64,000 bases of DNA from Nitrosomonas sp. (GCA_016703745.1 JADJBK010000006.1:806001-870000), one strand, 5' to 3'; positions 27,054-36,915 are shown, counted from the stretch's first letter. The notes: generated by a model not told the origin, from the sequence alone. Program-made: numbers and translations.

Positions 27054-27112
27054 GATGGTGATTTGTCCTCCTGAAGTGGCTGGTCTTTATAGCCCCTGTT
27101 TTACTGCTCTTG

Positions 27113-28003
27113 TCATTCGTAACCCAAATTCTTCAGCATATTGCCATCCTCAGCCCAGCCAGTCTTCACCTTGACCCAGACTTCCAGATATACCTTGCCA
27201 CCAAATAACGCCTCCATATCCTTGCGCGCCTGGGTTGCCATCTCTTTCATTTTTTTCCCCTGCTTACCAATAATGATGGCTTTCTGATTGGGGCGGTCTA
27301 CCAGAATACAGGCATGAATACGCCGTAAATTTCCTTCAACTGTAAATTGTTCAATGTTAACACTGACAGAATAGGGAATTTCCTGCCCAATCTGACGGAA
27401 AATTTTTTCACGCAATAACTCAGCAGCCAGAAAACGCTCGCTGCGATCCGTTATATCATCCGCACCAAACATCGGCGGGCTGATCGGCAAATAATTACGG
27501 ATGGCTTCTATCAATACAGGAAGCGACTCATTTTGTAGCGCGCTCACTGGAATCATCTCTGCAAAATGAAACCTGCCTGCCATTTCTTGCAGAAAGGGAA
27601 GCAGTTGTTGCTTATCCACCAGCAAATCAATTTTATTGATGACCAGCACGACCGGCCGGTCGGTTGGCAGGCGCTCAAGGACCACTTCATCCTGCCGATC
27701 AAATTTACCTGCTTCGATAACGAATATGATGACATCAACACCATGCAAGGTTTGCATGACCACCCGGTTCATCGCCTGATTGAGTTCATTACGATAACGC
27801 ATCTGAAAACCCGGAGTATCAACAAAAATAAATTGTGATTGCGTATCCGTCAAAATCCCGTGAATGCGATGGCGGGTAGTCTGCGGCTTTCTGGAGGTGA
27901 TACTGATTTTTTGCTTAATCAGATGATTCAGTAATGTCGACTTACCCACATTGGGGCGCCCCACAATGGAGATATAACCGGTTTTAAATTCAGCCGTATT
28001 CAT
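27113..28003 (-). CDS. era: GTPase Era
   Basis: 296 residues. G1 GRPNVGKSTLLN, G3 DTPGFQ and G4 NKID are in order, followed by the C-terminal KH domain (IIGKQGKKMKEMATQAR). Era binds the 3' end of 16S rRNA during 30S assembly. It normally abuts rnc; here a 107-base gap with a degenerate hairpin intervenes. Confidence 0.96.
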   Translation of the reverse strand: MNTAEFKTGYISIVGRPNVGKSTLLNHLIKQKISITSRKPQTTRHRIHGILTDTQSQFIFVDTPGFQMRYRNELNQAMNRVVMQTLHGVDVIIFVIEAGKFDRQDEVVLERLPTDRPVVLVINKIDLLVDKQQLLPFLQEMAGRFHFAEMIPVSALQNESLPVLIEAIRNYLPISPPMFGADDITDRSERFLAAELLREKIFRQIGQEIPYSVSVNIEQFTVEGNLRRIHACILVDRPNQKAIIIGKQGKKMKEMATQARKDMEALFGGKVYLEVWVKVKTGWAEDGNMLKNLGYE

Positions 28004-28032
28004 GGCGATAGAGACCCCAAGGAAACAAAATA

Positions 28033-28075
28033 AGAGACGCCAGAGAAGGTGGATAAAACATCATAGGATGTCTCT
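28033..28075. repeat. Degenerate small hairpin repeat between rnc and era
   Basis: An imperfect inverted repeat has left arm AGAGACGCC and right arm GGATGTCTCT, which pair with a mismatch. The right arm plus the following AAAA resembles the outer arm of the 53-bp hairpins at 36235 and 41343. It may be a decayed member of that family. It occupies a gap that is usually very short in other genomes. Confidence 0.35.
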
Positions 28076-28110
28076 AAAATTCAGAGCTAAACAAGAAACG
28101 ATCAAGTTGT

Positions 28111-28842
28111 CTACCTGTCGCTGCGGGTTATCTTCGCATAAGCTTGCTGCGCGGCTTCCTGTTCAGCGCGGCGGCGACTGGTTCCCTCACCCTGCGTGAG
28201 AATGGCCAGTTTCTCGACCATACATTCAACCCGAAACGTTTGTGCGTGTGCTTCACCCGCAATGGATATCACCCTGTATTGCGGTAAATCTATTTTTCGA
28301 TGCTGCAGATACTCCTGCAGCAGTGTTTTAGCGTCCTTACCAGACGCATCGATATCCAGATCATTGACCAGTGTGCCATACAGTCTGGCAATAAGACGCT
28401 CAACTTCCTGAAATCCACTTTCAAGATAAACCGCGCCAATGATGGCTTCCAGCGCATCAGCCAGAATGGATGGGCGACGATGTCCCCCACTTTTACGTTC
28501 ACCATCACCCAGCAGGATCAACTCACCCAATCCCACACCAGAGGCCAATGAATACAAGGCATCCTGGTTGACAAAGTTGGCCCGTGTTCTGGTCAGATCA
28601 CCTTCCGGTAATTGGGGGAAACGTTTGAACAATAAGGCAGAGACAGCACAATTTAATAAACTATCACCAAGGAATTCAAGCCGTTCGTTATGAGGCAGTC
28701 CAAAACTACGATGCGTCAGCGCTTCCCGGAATAAATCAGGCTGTTTGAAAGTGTAGCCGATTCTGTCAAAAAATATCAGGTGCGGTGGTGTCTGCAGAAT
28801 GGCATCCATGCTCCGCGCCGACAATTTGCGCATTCCAGTCAA
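28111..28842 (-). CDS. rnc: Ribonuclease III
   Basis: 243 residues. The NERLEFLGDSLL signature with catalytic Glu/Asp is near residue 53, and a second acidic site, ADALEAIIGAVYLE, follows. The C-terminal dsRNA-binding domain ends in RRRAEQEAAQQAYAKI. It processes rRNA precursors and other double-stranded RNA. Its start overlaps the DUF4845 stop by four bases. Confidence 0.96.
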   Translation of the reverse strand: MTGMRKLSARSMDAILQTPPHLIFFDRIGYTFKQPDLFREALTHRSFGLPHNERLEFLGDSLLNCAVSALLFKRFPQLPEGDLTRTRANFVNQDALYSLASGVGLGELILLGDGERKSGGHRRPSILADALEAIIGAVYLESGFQEVERLIARLYGTLVNDLDIDASGKDAKTLLQEYLQHRKIDLPQYRVISIAGEAHAQTFRVECMVEKLAILTQGEGTSRRRAEQEAAQQAYAKITRSDR

Positions 28843-29219
28843 TGACTGGATGCCTCAAAGTCAATCAATAGCGAAATGTTGGCAAACAGCGGTTTTTTGA
28901 CCGTATAACTGGCACGCATCACCACCTGATTATTCTGTTTTTCAATTACCAGATCTTTACCCGTAACAGACTTGATATCATCTATGCTCGCACGTTTGTT
29001 AAACCCCTGACGCAATGCGCTGATACCTGCCTCCTTCAGAGCAGGATCACTGACCGTGGCGACCATTGCCCGCTTGACTGCTGCAAATTCAATATAGGCC
29101 GGGATCAGACGCATACCGAAAATTGTAATCACGATAATCACGACCGACCATAGCAGCAACCCTGTCAGAGTCACTCCATGTTGCCTGCTTTTGAGCTGTG
29201 GAATATCCTGGCGCATCAT
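28839..29219 (-). CDS. DUF4845 domain membrane protein
   Basis: 126 residues with a basic N terminus, one membrane helix (about 17-38) beginning GVTLTGLLLWSVVII, and a small periplasmic domain. The N-terminal RQHGVTLTG resembles a type IV pilin-like prepilin start, a known feature of DUF4845 proteins. The family is nearly always found between lepB and rnc in proteobacteria. The function is unknown. Confidence 0.85.
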   Translation of the reverse strand: MMRQDIPQLKSRQHGVTLTGLLLWSVVIIVITIFGMRLIPAYIEFAAVKRAMVATVSDPALKEAGISALRQGFNKRASIDDIKSVTGKDLVIEKQNNQVVMRASYTVKKPLFANISLLIDFEASSH

Positions 29220-29250
29220 GCTATCTCCTGATTAATTGACAAACAGATCG

Positions 29251-30051
29251 TCAAATTGACGTACCAATTCTGCTCAGATCACTGAAATTCCACCAGATGA
29301 GGAAAGCCTTACCAATAATATTGCTCTCCGGAACAAACCCCCAATACCGACTATCACTGCTGCCGTCACGGTTATCACCTAAGGTAAAGTAATTTCCTGC
29401 GGGTACTTCGCAGGCAAAGCCAGCGTGATCAAACTGGCAATTTTCCCGCTGCGGAAAATAATGGACGGCAGATAATTGTATTGCAGGCATTTCCTGGTTG
29501 ATCAGGATATGGTATTCCCGATCCTCTATTTTCTCGCTGAATTTCTGCGTATAAATATAGGCCAATCCGGACTCGACATACTTGTAATCACCATTCAGCT
29601 CGAGCTTGACGGGTTTTCCGTTGACGCTCAGTTGTTTGTTACGATACTCAATTTTATCGCCCGGCACACCAACGATACGTTTAATGTAATCAATGGAAGG
29701 ATCTTCCGGAAACCGGAATACCAGCACATCCCCACGGACGGGTTCATTCAAATCGACAATTTTACGATTGATGACGGGGAGCCTGATGCCATAGGTAAAC
29801 TTGTTAACCAAAATGAAATCTCCCACCAGCAAAGTAGGAATCATTGACCCGGATGGTATCTTGAACGGTTCAACCAGAAATGACCGCAGGCAGAACACGA
29901 TTAGAATCACGGGAAAAAAACTGACGGGGTATTCGATCCACCACGGTTCCACTTCTTCGGGATTACGCTTGGGTTTTAACCAGAAATGATTCAGCGTCCA
30001 GATCCCGCCTGTCACCACCAGCAACACAAGTAAGACTAAAGGAAAATTCAT
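29251..30051 (-). CDS. lepB: Signal peptidase I
   Basis: 266 residues with two N-terminal membrane helices. The catalytic Ser is in PSGSMIPTLL (about residue 72) and the Lys in DYIKRIVGVPGDKI. The C-terminal box GDNRDGSSDSRYWGFV is intact. It cleaves signal peptides of exported proteins. It lies between lepA and DUF4845, the standard order. Confidence 0.97.
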   Translation of the reverse strand: MNFPLVLLVLLVVTGGIWTLNHFWLKPKRNPEEVEPWWIEYPVSFFPVILIVFCLRSFLVEPFKIPSGSMIPTLLVGDFILVNKFTYGIRLPVINRKIVDLNEPVRGDVLVFRFPEDPSIDYIKRIVGVPGDKIEYRNKQLSVNGKPVKLELNGDYKYVESGLAYIYTQKFSEKIEDREYHILINQEMPAIQLSAVHYFPQRENCQFDHAGFACEVPAGNYFTLGDNRDGSSDSRYWGFVPESNIIGKAFLIWWNFSDLSRIGTSI

Positions 30052-30103
30052 AATGTATTTCTACTTGATTCTGAAAATTTAACCAACAATTAAGGTATGG
30101 GTA

Positions 30104-31897
30104 TTATTTATTATCCGTCTGCAAAATAGCCAGAAATGCTGACTGGGGGATATCCACATTACCCACTCGCTTCATCCGTTTTTTACCTGCCTTCTGTTTT
30201 TCAAGCAATTTTCGTTTGCGCGTGATGTCGCCTCCATAACATTTGGCCAGCACATTTTTACGCATTGCTTTGACATTTTCACGCGCAATGATATGCGCTC
30301 CAATTGCCGCCTGCACGGCAATATCAAACATTTGCCTGGGAATGAGTTCCCGCATTTTTTGCGCCAGCTCACGCCCTCTTGACTGGCTACTGACACGATG
30401 CACAATCAGAGATAAGGCATCCACTTTTTCATTGTTAATCAAGATATCGAGTTTAACCAGATCGGCAGACCGGAATTCAAGGAATTCGTAATCCAGAGAA
30501 GCATAACCACGACTCACGGATTTTAACCGGTTGAAAAAATCCATGACAACTTCATTCAGCGGCAATTCAAAAACCAGCATCACTTGCCTGCCCATATATT
30601 GCATATTCTTTTGGACACCACGTTTACCAACACACAATGTAATGACCGCGCCCAGATACTCCTCGGGCACCAGAATAGTCGCCGTGATGACGGGTTCACG
30701 TATTTCGGCAATAGAAGAAACGTCGGGCAACCTGGAAGGATTTTCAATTTTGACCACATTACCATCCCGCATGACTACCTCATAAATCACCGTTGGTGCC
30801 GTGGTGATGAGGTCCATATCATATTCCCGCTCGAGCCGCTCCTGCACAATGTCCAGATGAAGCAACCCCAGAAAGCCGCAACGAAAACCAAACCCCAGCG
30901 CCTGCGAAGTTTCGGGTTCAAATTGCAGGGAGGAATCGTTGAGCTGCAGTTTTTCCAGCGCCGAACGTAACGCATCGTACTGATTGGATTCAACGGGATA
31001 CAATCCGGCAAACACTTGCGGTTTGATTTCCATGAATCCGGTCAGCGCTTCAGAGGCAGAACGATCAAACAGGGTTACGGTATCACCCACTTTCGCCGAT
31101 TTCAAATCTTTGATGCCCGCGATGATAAAACCCACTTCACCTGCGCTCAAGGAAGAACGGTCTACCGCTTTGGGCTGAAAAATACCGACCCGCTCGCACA
31201 GATGGGTGGTTTGGCTGTGTATCAGTCGGATTTTGTCTCCGGTATGGAGCACCCCGTCCACCACCCTCAACAACATGACGACGCCCACATAATTATCAAA
31301 CCACGAATCGATAATCAATGCCTTCAGTGGCGCATCAATGTTACCTTTTGGCGGCGGCACTTTAGCGACGACTGTTTCCAGCAAGTCTTCCAGTCCCTCA
31401 CCGGTTTTGGCGCTGATACGCACGGCATCAGTAGCATCAATACCAATCACATCCTCAATCTCGGTCACTACCCGGTCTGGATCAGCCGCCGGCAAATCAA
31501 TTTTATTCAGTACCGGAATGACTTCGACCCCGAGTTCCGTTGCGGTATAACAATTGGCAACCGTTTGCGCCTCCACTCCCTGAGAGGCATCCACCACCAG
31601 TAATGCCCCTTCGCAGGCAGATAGCGAGCGGGAAACCTCATAGGAAAAATCAACATGCCCAGGGGTGTCAATCAGATTGAACAGATAACTATTACCATCA
31701 CGAGCCTGGTAAGTCAGCGCAACGGTTTGCGCCTTGATCGTGATACCGCGTTCACGCTCCAGATCCATGGAATCAAGCACCTGTTCTTCCATCTCACGCT
31801 CGGATAAACCACCACAATATTGAATAATACGATCGGCAAGCGTGGATTTGCCATGATCAATGTGAGCAATGATTGAAAAATTACGAATAGACTGCAT
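30104..31897 (-). CDS. lepA: Elongation factor 4 (LepA)
   Basis: 597 residues. The G domain has AHIDHGKSTLADR, the RGITIKAQTV switch, DTPGHVDFSYEV and NKIDLPAAD. The family-specific C-terminal domain ends KCYGGDITRKRKLLEKQKAGKKRMK. It is a ribosome-associated GTPase acting in initiation or back-translocation. It appears to be the first gene of the lepA-lepB-rnc-era transcript. Confidence 0.98.
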   Translation of the reverse strand: MQSIRNFSIIAHIDHGKSTLADRIIQYCGGLSEREMEEQVLDSMDLERERGITIKAQTVALTYQARDGNSYLFNLIDTPGHVDFSYEVSRSLSACEGALLVVDASQGVEAQTVANCYTATELGVEVIPVLNKIDLPAADPDRVVTEIEDVIGIDATDAVRISAKTGEGLEDLLETVVAKVPPPKGNIDAPLKALIIDSWFDNYVGVVMLLRVVDGVLHTGDKIRLIHSQTTHLCERVGIFQPKAVDRSSLSAGEVGFIIAGIKDLKSAKVGDTVTLFDRSASEALTGFMEIKPQVFAGLYPVESNQYDALRSALEKLQLNDSSLQFEPETSQALGFGFRCGFLGLLHLDIVQERLEREYDMDLITTAPTVIYEVVMRDGNVVKIENPSRLPDVSSIAEIREPVITATILVPEEYLGAVITLCVGKRGVQKNMQYMGRQVMLVFELPLNEVVMDFFNRLKSVSRGYASLDYEFLEFRSADLVKLDILINNEKVDALSLIVHRVSSQSRGRELAQKMRELIPRQMFDIAVQAAIGAHIIARENVKAMRKNVLAKCYGGDITRKRKLLEKQKAGKKRMKRVGNVDIPQSAFLAILQTDNK

Positions 31898-31995
31898 TAG
31901 CCATTCCCGGAAAAGCGTAAATAAACGTTACAACTACGCAAAAAAAGAGGGGATTGTATACAATCCTGATGAAGTTGACATGAGCCATGGATGGC

Positions 31996-33645
31996 TTACT
32001 CATTCATGCGGGCGCGCCATTCCCGGAAGCAGTGTATCAATCCAGTAGTTGATGCATCATGCTCTACAGAAGACTGTCCGTTTGTTAACTCAGAAAGTAT
32101 AGTATTGGCAAGTTGCTTACCAAGCTCCACCCCCCATTGATCAAAGGGATTTATATTCCAGATCACACTTTGCACAAAAACCTTGTGTTCATAAAGCGCA
32201 ATCAGCGCTCCCAGCGTAGCCGGATCCAGTTTTTTAAAAAAAATGGACGTTGTCCCCCGATTACCGGGAAAAAATCGATGCGGCAATAGCTGTTCGATAC
32301 GCTGTTGTGAATTACCAGCCGCCTCCAGCTCAGTAAGCACGGTCTGAGTGTCTTTGCCGCACATCAGCGCTTCGGTTTGGGCAAGAAAATTTGCCAGTAG
32401 CATCGTGTGATGATGTTGCAGCGGATGCTGCGCGTTACTCGGTGCCAGAAAATCTGCATTAAAGACCTGGGTACCCTGGTGCAGTAGCTGATAGAACGCA
32501 TGCTGGCCGTTGGTGCCGGATTCTCCCCAGACGATAACGCCCGTACTGTAATCCACTGCTTCACCATCACGGGTAACACGTTTGCCACAGCTCTCCATTT
32601 CCAATTGCTGCAGATATGCCGGAAGGCGATGCAGGGACTGATCATAGGGCAGAATAGCGTGACTTTTAGCCTGACAAAAATTGATCTGCCAGATGCCGAT
32701 CAATCCCAACAGGACCGGTAAATTATCTTCCGGCGGCGTATTGAGGAAGTGCTGATCCATGTCACGTGCACCCGCCAGAAGCTCACAAAAGTTATTCATT
32801 CCGATTGCCAGCGCAATGGGCAACCCAATGGCCGACCATAACGAATAGCGCCCTCCGACCCAGTCCCAGAAAGTAAACATGTTTTCGGCAGCGATCCCGA
32901 ATTGCTGCACTGCGGCAAGATTAGTGGAGACCGCCACGAAATGACGGGCAATTGCTGCTTCGTTACCCCCCTTTTCCAGAAACCAGGCGCGTACGGAATG
33001 TGCGTTGGTGAGCGTTTCCTGGGTGGTGAATGTCTTGGATGCGATAATGAACAGCGTCGTGGCCGGATCGAGATTTCGCAACACTCCGGTCAATTGGGCG
33101 CCATCAATATTCGAAACAAAATGTACCTTCAGTTGCGGCAGACAATAGGGCTTCAGCGCTTCTGTAACCATCACCGGACCGAGATCAGAACCCCCGATAC
33201 CGATATTGACAACATCGACAATCGGCAGGCCAGAGTAGCCGCGATGAGTATGGTTATGAATGGCGGCAACGAATCCTGCCATCTGCTGCAAAACCGCGTT
33301 GACCTCTGGCATAACATCTACACCATCGAAATAGACTGGCGTATCAGCACGCAACGCAATATGCAGTGCTGCACGGTTTTCGGTGGTATTGATCCGGTCG
33401 CCGGAAAACATCCGCCTGATCCAGTCCTGCAGATTTTGCTGGCGCGCCAACGCAAGTAAACAAGTAAGTGTCGTTTCATCCAGCAGCTGCTTGCTGAAAT
33501 CAAGGAGTATCGTGTCAAGTTGCCTGGAAAATTTCACAAAACGCTGTGAATCCTGATCAAAAAGTGAAGAGATCGGCTGATTTATGATCTGCGCGTGGTG
33601 CGCCGCCAGCGCAATCCAGGCAGGAGATTCAGTCAAAGTGGACAT
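31996..33645 (-). CDS. pgi: Glucose-6-phosphate isomerase
   Basis: 549 residues. The two PGI signatures are visible: VNIGIGGSDLGPVMV and, later, DQWGVELGKQLA; GRYSLWSAIGLP lies between. It interconverts glucose-6-P and fructose-6-P. In an autotroph it links Calvin cycle output to glycogen, sucrose or rhamnose precursors (inference). It is separated by 98 bases from lepA. Confidence 0.97.
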   Translation of the reverse strand: MSTLTESPAWIALAAHHAQIINQPISSLFDQDSQRFVKFSRQLDTILLDFSKQLLDETTLTCLLALARQQNLQDWIRRMFSGDRINTTENRAALHIALRADTPVYFDGVDVMPEVNAVLQQMAGFVAAIHNHTHRGYSGLPIVDVVNIGIGGSDLGPVMVTEALKPYCLPQLKVHFVSNIDGAQLTGVLRNLDPATTLFIIASKTFTTQETLTNAHSVRAWFLEKGGNEAAIARHFVAVSTNLAAVQQFGIAAENMFTFWDWVGGRYSLWSAIGLPIALAIGMNNFCELLAGARDMDQHFLNTPPEDNLPVLLGLIGIWQINFCQAKSHAILPYDQSLHRLPAYLQQLEMESCGKRVTRDGEAVDYSTGVIVWGESGTNGQHAFYQLLHQGTQVFNADFLAPSNAQHPLQHHHTMLLANFLAQTEALMCGKDTQTVLTELEAAGNSQQRIEQLLPHRFFPGNRGTTSIFFKKLDPATLGALIALYEHKVFVQSVIWNINPFDQWGVELGKQLANTILSELTNGQSSVEHDASTTGLIHCFREWRARMNE

Positions 33646-33672
33646 GTATTTTCAGAAATCATATTTTCAAAT

Positions 33673-34863
33673 TCAGAGGCGTTCGAATATCGCGGCAATA
33701 CCCTGACCACCACCAATACATAATGTAACCAACGCATACCGGCCACGACAACGATGCAGCTCATGAATAGCTTTGACTGACAAAATACACCCGGTCGCGC
33801 CAACCGGATGCCCCAGTGCCACGGCACCACCATTGGGATTGGTCTTTTGTGGATCGAAATCCAGTTCTTGCGCAACCGCATAAGCCTGGACAGCGAAGGC
33901 TTCATTAGATTCGATGACATCCATATCTTCGACTCGCAAGCCAGCCCGTTGCATCGCTTGCCTGACCGCCGGTACCGGGCCAATTCCCATAAAAGCCGGA
34001 TCAACTCCTGCATGACCATACGCAACCAGTCGCGCAAGCGGTATCAGTTCGCCCTGCCTCTCAGCCGCACCACTTTCCATGAGTATCAGCGCCGCAGCAG
34101 CATCATTGATACCGGAAGCGTTTCCAGCAGTTACGGTACCGTTCTCAATAAAGGCCGAGGGCAATTTTGCGAGTGCGTCAAGACTGGTCTGACGAGGGTG
34201 CTCATCCGTCACAAATGACCGGTTACCGTTACGGTCTGTCATTTCGACGGGAACAATCTGGTCACGAAAATAACCTTGATCAATGGCATGCCGTGCGCGC
34301 CGGTGACTTTCCAGCGCAAACTGATCCTGCTGCTCACGAGTGATTTTCCATTTCCTTGCAATATTCTCTGCCGTCACTCCCATATGCACATGATCGAAGG
34401 GGTCAGTCAATGCAGCGACCATCATATCCATCGCCACTGCATCCCGCATTCGCTGTCCCCAGCGCAGCGAAGGCAACAGATACCCTCCGCGACTCATGGA
34501 TTCAACACCTACGGCGACAGCTGCTTTGGTGTCACCCAGCATAATACTCTGGGCGGCAGAAATAATGGCCTGCAGGCCACTGCCACAAATCCGGTTAAGT
34601 GTCAGTGCAGCAGCCGATTGCATCAACCCCGCCTCAATAGCAATTGCGCGAGCCAAATAGAGATCACGAGACTCAGTTGGAATGACATGACCCGCAAAAC
34701 AGTGCCCAATTGTCGCTGGATCAATCCCGGAACGGGAAATCGCCGCTTTGACAACCAGGCTCGCAAGCGTTATTGGAGAACACTCCTTGAGTGCACCACC
34801 AAAATCACCAATGGCAGTTCTGACGCCACTCAGGACGACAACATCAGCCACAGCACGGCGCAT
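33673..34863 (-). CDS. Acetyl-CoA C-acyltransferase (thiolase)
   Basis: 396 residues of the thiolase II/degradative fold. The nucleophile Cys is in LNRICGSGLQAI (about residue 92), and NEAFAVQ, GHPVGATG and CIGGGQG hold the His and second Cys. It condenses or cleaves acetoacetyl-CoA or 3-ketoacyl-CoA. No phaB, phaC or other beta-oxidation gene is beside it, so direction and substrate are open. It sits 2 bases from the hslU stop, suggesting one transcript. Confidence 0.9.
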   Translation of the reverse strand: MRRAVADVVVLSGVRTAIGDFGGALKECSPITLASLVVKAAISRSGIDPATIGHCFAGHVIPTESRDLYLARAIAIEAGLMQSAAALTLNRICGSGLQAIISAAQSIMLGDTKAAVAVGVESMSRGGYLLPSLRWGQRMRDAVAMDMMVAALTDPFDHVHMGVTAENIARKWKITREQQDQFALESHRRARHAIDQGYFRDQIVPVEMTDRNGNRSFVTDEHPRQTSLDALAKLPSAFIENGTVTAGNASGINDAAAALILMESGAAERQGELIPLARLVAYGHAGVDPAFMGIGPVPAVRQAMQRAGLRVEDMDVIESNEAFAVQAYAVAQELDFDPQKTNPNGGAVALGHPVGATGCILSVKAIHELHRCRGRYALVTLCIGGGQGIAAIFERL

Positions 34864-34865
34864 AA

Positions 34866-36200
34866 TCAGAGCACGTAACGCGCCAGATCCTCACTCCGGG
34901 ATAATTCTCCCAGGCGCGCATCAACGAGCGCGGCATCAATTGTCAGGCTTGTATTTTCGTGGCGTGTCGCATTAAAAGAGATATCTTCCAGCAGCTTTTC
35001 CAGCACGGTATGTAATCGTCGCGCACCGATATTTTCAGTTTTTTCATTGACTATCGAAGCAATTTCAGCCAATCGTCGGATAGCCTCATCCGTAAACTTA
35101 AGCTCGACCCCTTCAGTTTTCAATAGCGCCTGATACTGCCTGATCAGGCAGGCATCGGTATTGGTGAGAATTTGCTCAAAATCACTGGCGCTGAGGCTAT
35201 CAAGTTCGACCCGGATTGGGAAACGACCCTGCAGCTCAGGAATCAGATCGGATGGTTTGGCAATATGAAATGCGCCGCTGGCAATAAACAAAACGTGATC
35301 CGTGCGGATCATTCCATATTTGGTTGAAACCGTCGTGCCTTCCACTAGTGGCAGCAAATCCCGCTGCACTCCCTGCCGGGAAACATCCGATCCAGACACC
35401 TCTGAACGACTGGTGATTTTGTCGATTTCATCCAGAAAAACGATACCGTTTTGCTCTACATTCTGTACCGCTTTGACTTTCAGCTCCTCGTCATTGATCA
35501 ACCGGCTCGCTTCCTCTTCAGTAAGCAGTTTTCTGGCCTCGCGGATAGACAGTTGACGAGATTTTTTTTTGCCTGTCCCCAGGTTCTGAAACATACCCTG
35601 AATTTGGGTGGTCAACTCCTCCATGCCAGGAGGGGCAAAGATTTCCATACTGGCCTGAGACATGGCAACTTCAATTTCAATGTCTTTATCATCGAGGTCA
35701 CCTTCACGCAATTTTTTGCGGAATTTTTGCCTGGTCGTATTGTGCTCTTCATGCTGCTCGGATTGGGTGCCGCCAGTATCGCGTGCGGCTGGTAATAGAA
35801 TATCAAGAATACGTTCTTCCGCCCGATCTTCTGCCAGTGGTCGATTACGCTTGATCTCAAGCTCGCGCGCCTGCTTGATAGCGGATTCAACCAGATCACG
35901 AATGATTGAATCGACATCACGTCCAACATAACCTACTTCCGTAAATTTGGTTGCTTCGATCTTGATGAATGGCGCATCGGCGAGCTTTGCCAGTCGCCGG
36001 GCAATCTCGGTTTTACCCACACCGGTTGGACCGATCATCAGAATATTTTTGGGAGTAATCTCCTGACGCAACGGCTCATCGATCTGTTGTCGACGCCAGC
36101 GGTTGCGCAGCGCGATTGCCACAGCACGTTTGGCTGCCTCCTGTCCAATAATGTGTTTGTTGAGTTCATGCACAATTTCTTGTGGCGTCATTTGGGTCAT
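34866..36200 (-). CDS. hslU: ATP-dependent protease ATPase subunit HslU
   Basis: 444 residues from the ATG at 36200, which has an AGGAA site and gives the family's MTQMTPQEIV start; an upstream in-frame extension is less likely. Walker A GPTGVGKTEIARR, Walker B FLDEIDKI, and the C-terminal ARYVL-type tail that docks into HslV (SRSEDLARYVL) are present. It unfolds substrates for HslV. Confidence 0.96.
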   Translation of the reverse strand: MTQMTPQEIVHELNKHIIGQEAAKRAVAIALRNRWRRQQIDEPLRQEITPKNILMIGPTGVGKTEIARRLAKLADAPFIKIEATKFTEVGYVGRDVDSIIRDLVESAIKQARELEIKRNRPLAEDRAEERILDILLPAARDTGGTQSEQHEEHNTTRQKFRKKLREGDLDDKDIEIEVAMSQASMEIFAPPGMEELTTQIQGMFQNLGTGKKKSRQLSIREARKLLTEEEASRLINDEELKVKAVQNVEQNGIVFLDEIDKITSRSEVSGSDVSRQGVQRDLLPLVEGTTVSTKYGMIRTDHVLFIASGAFHIAKPSDLIPELQGRFPIRVELDSLSASDFEQILTNTDACLIRQYQALLKTEGVELKFTDEAIRRLAEIASIVNEKTENIGARRLHTVLEKLLEDISFNATRHENTSLTIDAALVDARLGELSRSEDLARYVL

Positions 36201-36234
36201 GATGTTTATTCCTGGCGCTGGATACAATAAGGTT

Positions 36235-36287
36235 TAAGGTACTTCCAAAAATCCAGATTTCTGAATAAGATTTTTAGGAATACCCTC
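36235..36287. repeat. 53-bp hairpin repeat, copy in the hslV-hslU gap
   Basis: Outer arms (TAAGGTACTTCCAAAAATC and GATTTTTAGGAATACCCTC) are inverted copies with a few mismatches around a loop of about 15 bases. It has exactly the same length, and about 34 of 53 identical positions, as the element at 41343-41395. It overlaps the last two bases before the hslV TGA. It is most likely a small mobile palindrome or an IS-end derivative. Confidence 0.6.
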
Positions 36288-36807
36288 AGTCGAGCTGCTC
36301 AATCACATGTGATTGATTGGTATAAATGCAAATATCTGCGGCAATGGTCAGTGCCTGACTAACAATCTCCCGGGCACCCAGATCGGTATTTTCGAGTAAG
36401 GCGCGCGCAGCCGCCTGAGCATAGGCACCCCCACTGCCGATTGCTGCCAGTCCATGCTCAGGTTCGATCACATCACCTGCACCCGTAATAATCAGGGTAG
36501 CCTCACGATCTGCCACCACCAGCATGGCTTCCAGGCGACGCAACATCCGGTCGGTACGCCAGTCCTTGGCGAGCTCAACTGCCGAACGCAACAAATGCCC
36601 CTGGTGTTTCTCCAGTTTGCTTTCAAAGCGTTCGAACAAAGTAAACGCATCCGCTGTTCCACCCGCAAACCCGGCCAGTACTTTTTCGTGGTACAGTCTG
36701 CGCACCTTGCGAGCCGTTGCCTTGGCAACCACCGCACCCAGTGTCACCTGGCCGTCCCCGCCCAGTGCAACCTGTTCACCACGCCGCACAGATACGATCG
36801 TTGTCAT
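36286..36807 (-). CDS. hslV: ATP-dependent protease proteolytic subunit HslV
   Basis: 173 residues. After Met removal the chain begins TTIVSVRRG, exposing the catalytic N-terminal Thr. GGDGQVTLG and GFAGGTADAFTLFERFE are the proteasome-beta-like signatures. It forms the two-ring peptidase that HslU feeds. The hslV-hslU order is normal, but the gap holds a hairpin repeat that could attenuate or stabilise the message. Confidence 0.97.
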   Translation of the reverse strand: MTTIVSVRRGEQVALGGDGQVTLGAVVAKATARKVRRLYHEKVLAGFAGGTADAFTLFERFESKLEKHQGHLLRSAVELAKDWRTDRMLRRLEAMLVVADREATLIITGAGDVIEPEHGLAAIGSGGAYAQAAARALLENTDLGAREIVSQALTIAADICIYTNQSHVIEQLD

Positions 36808-36915
36808 GATTTTTAATCCTGATGAAAAAAGAAATAACTATTTTTAGTGATCAGCGAATTCATGCGTTATCTCCACTTACCGGAAGACAGCAAAACGCAG
36901 ACCATCACATCAAAG

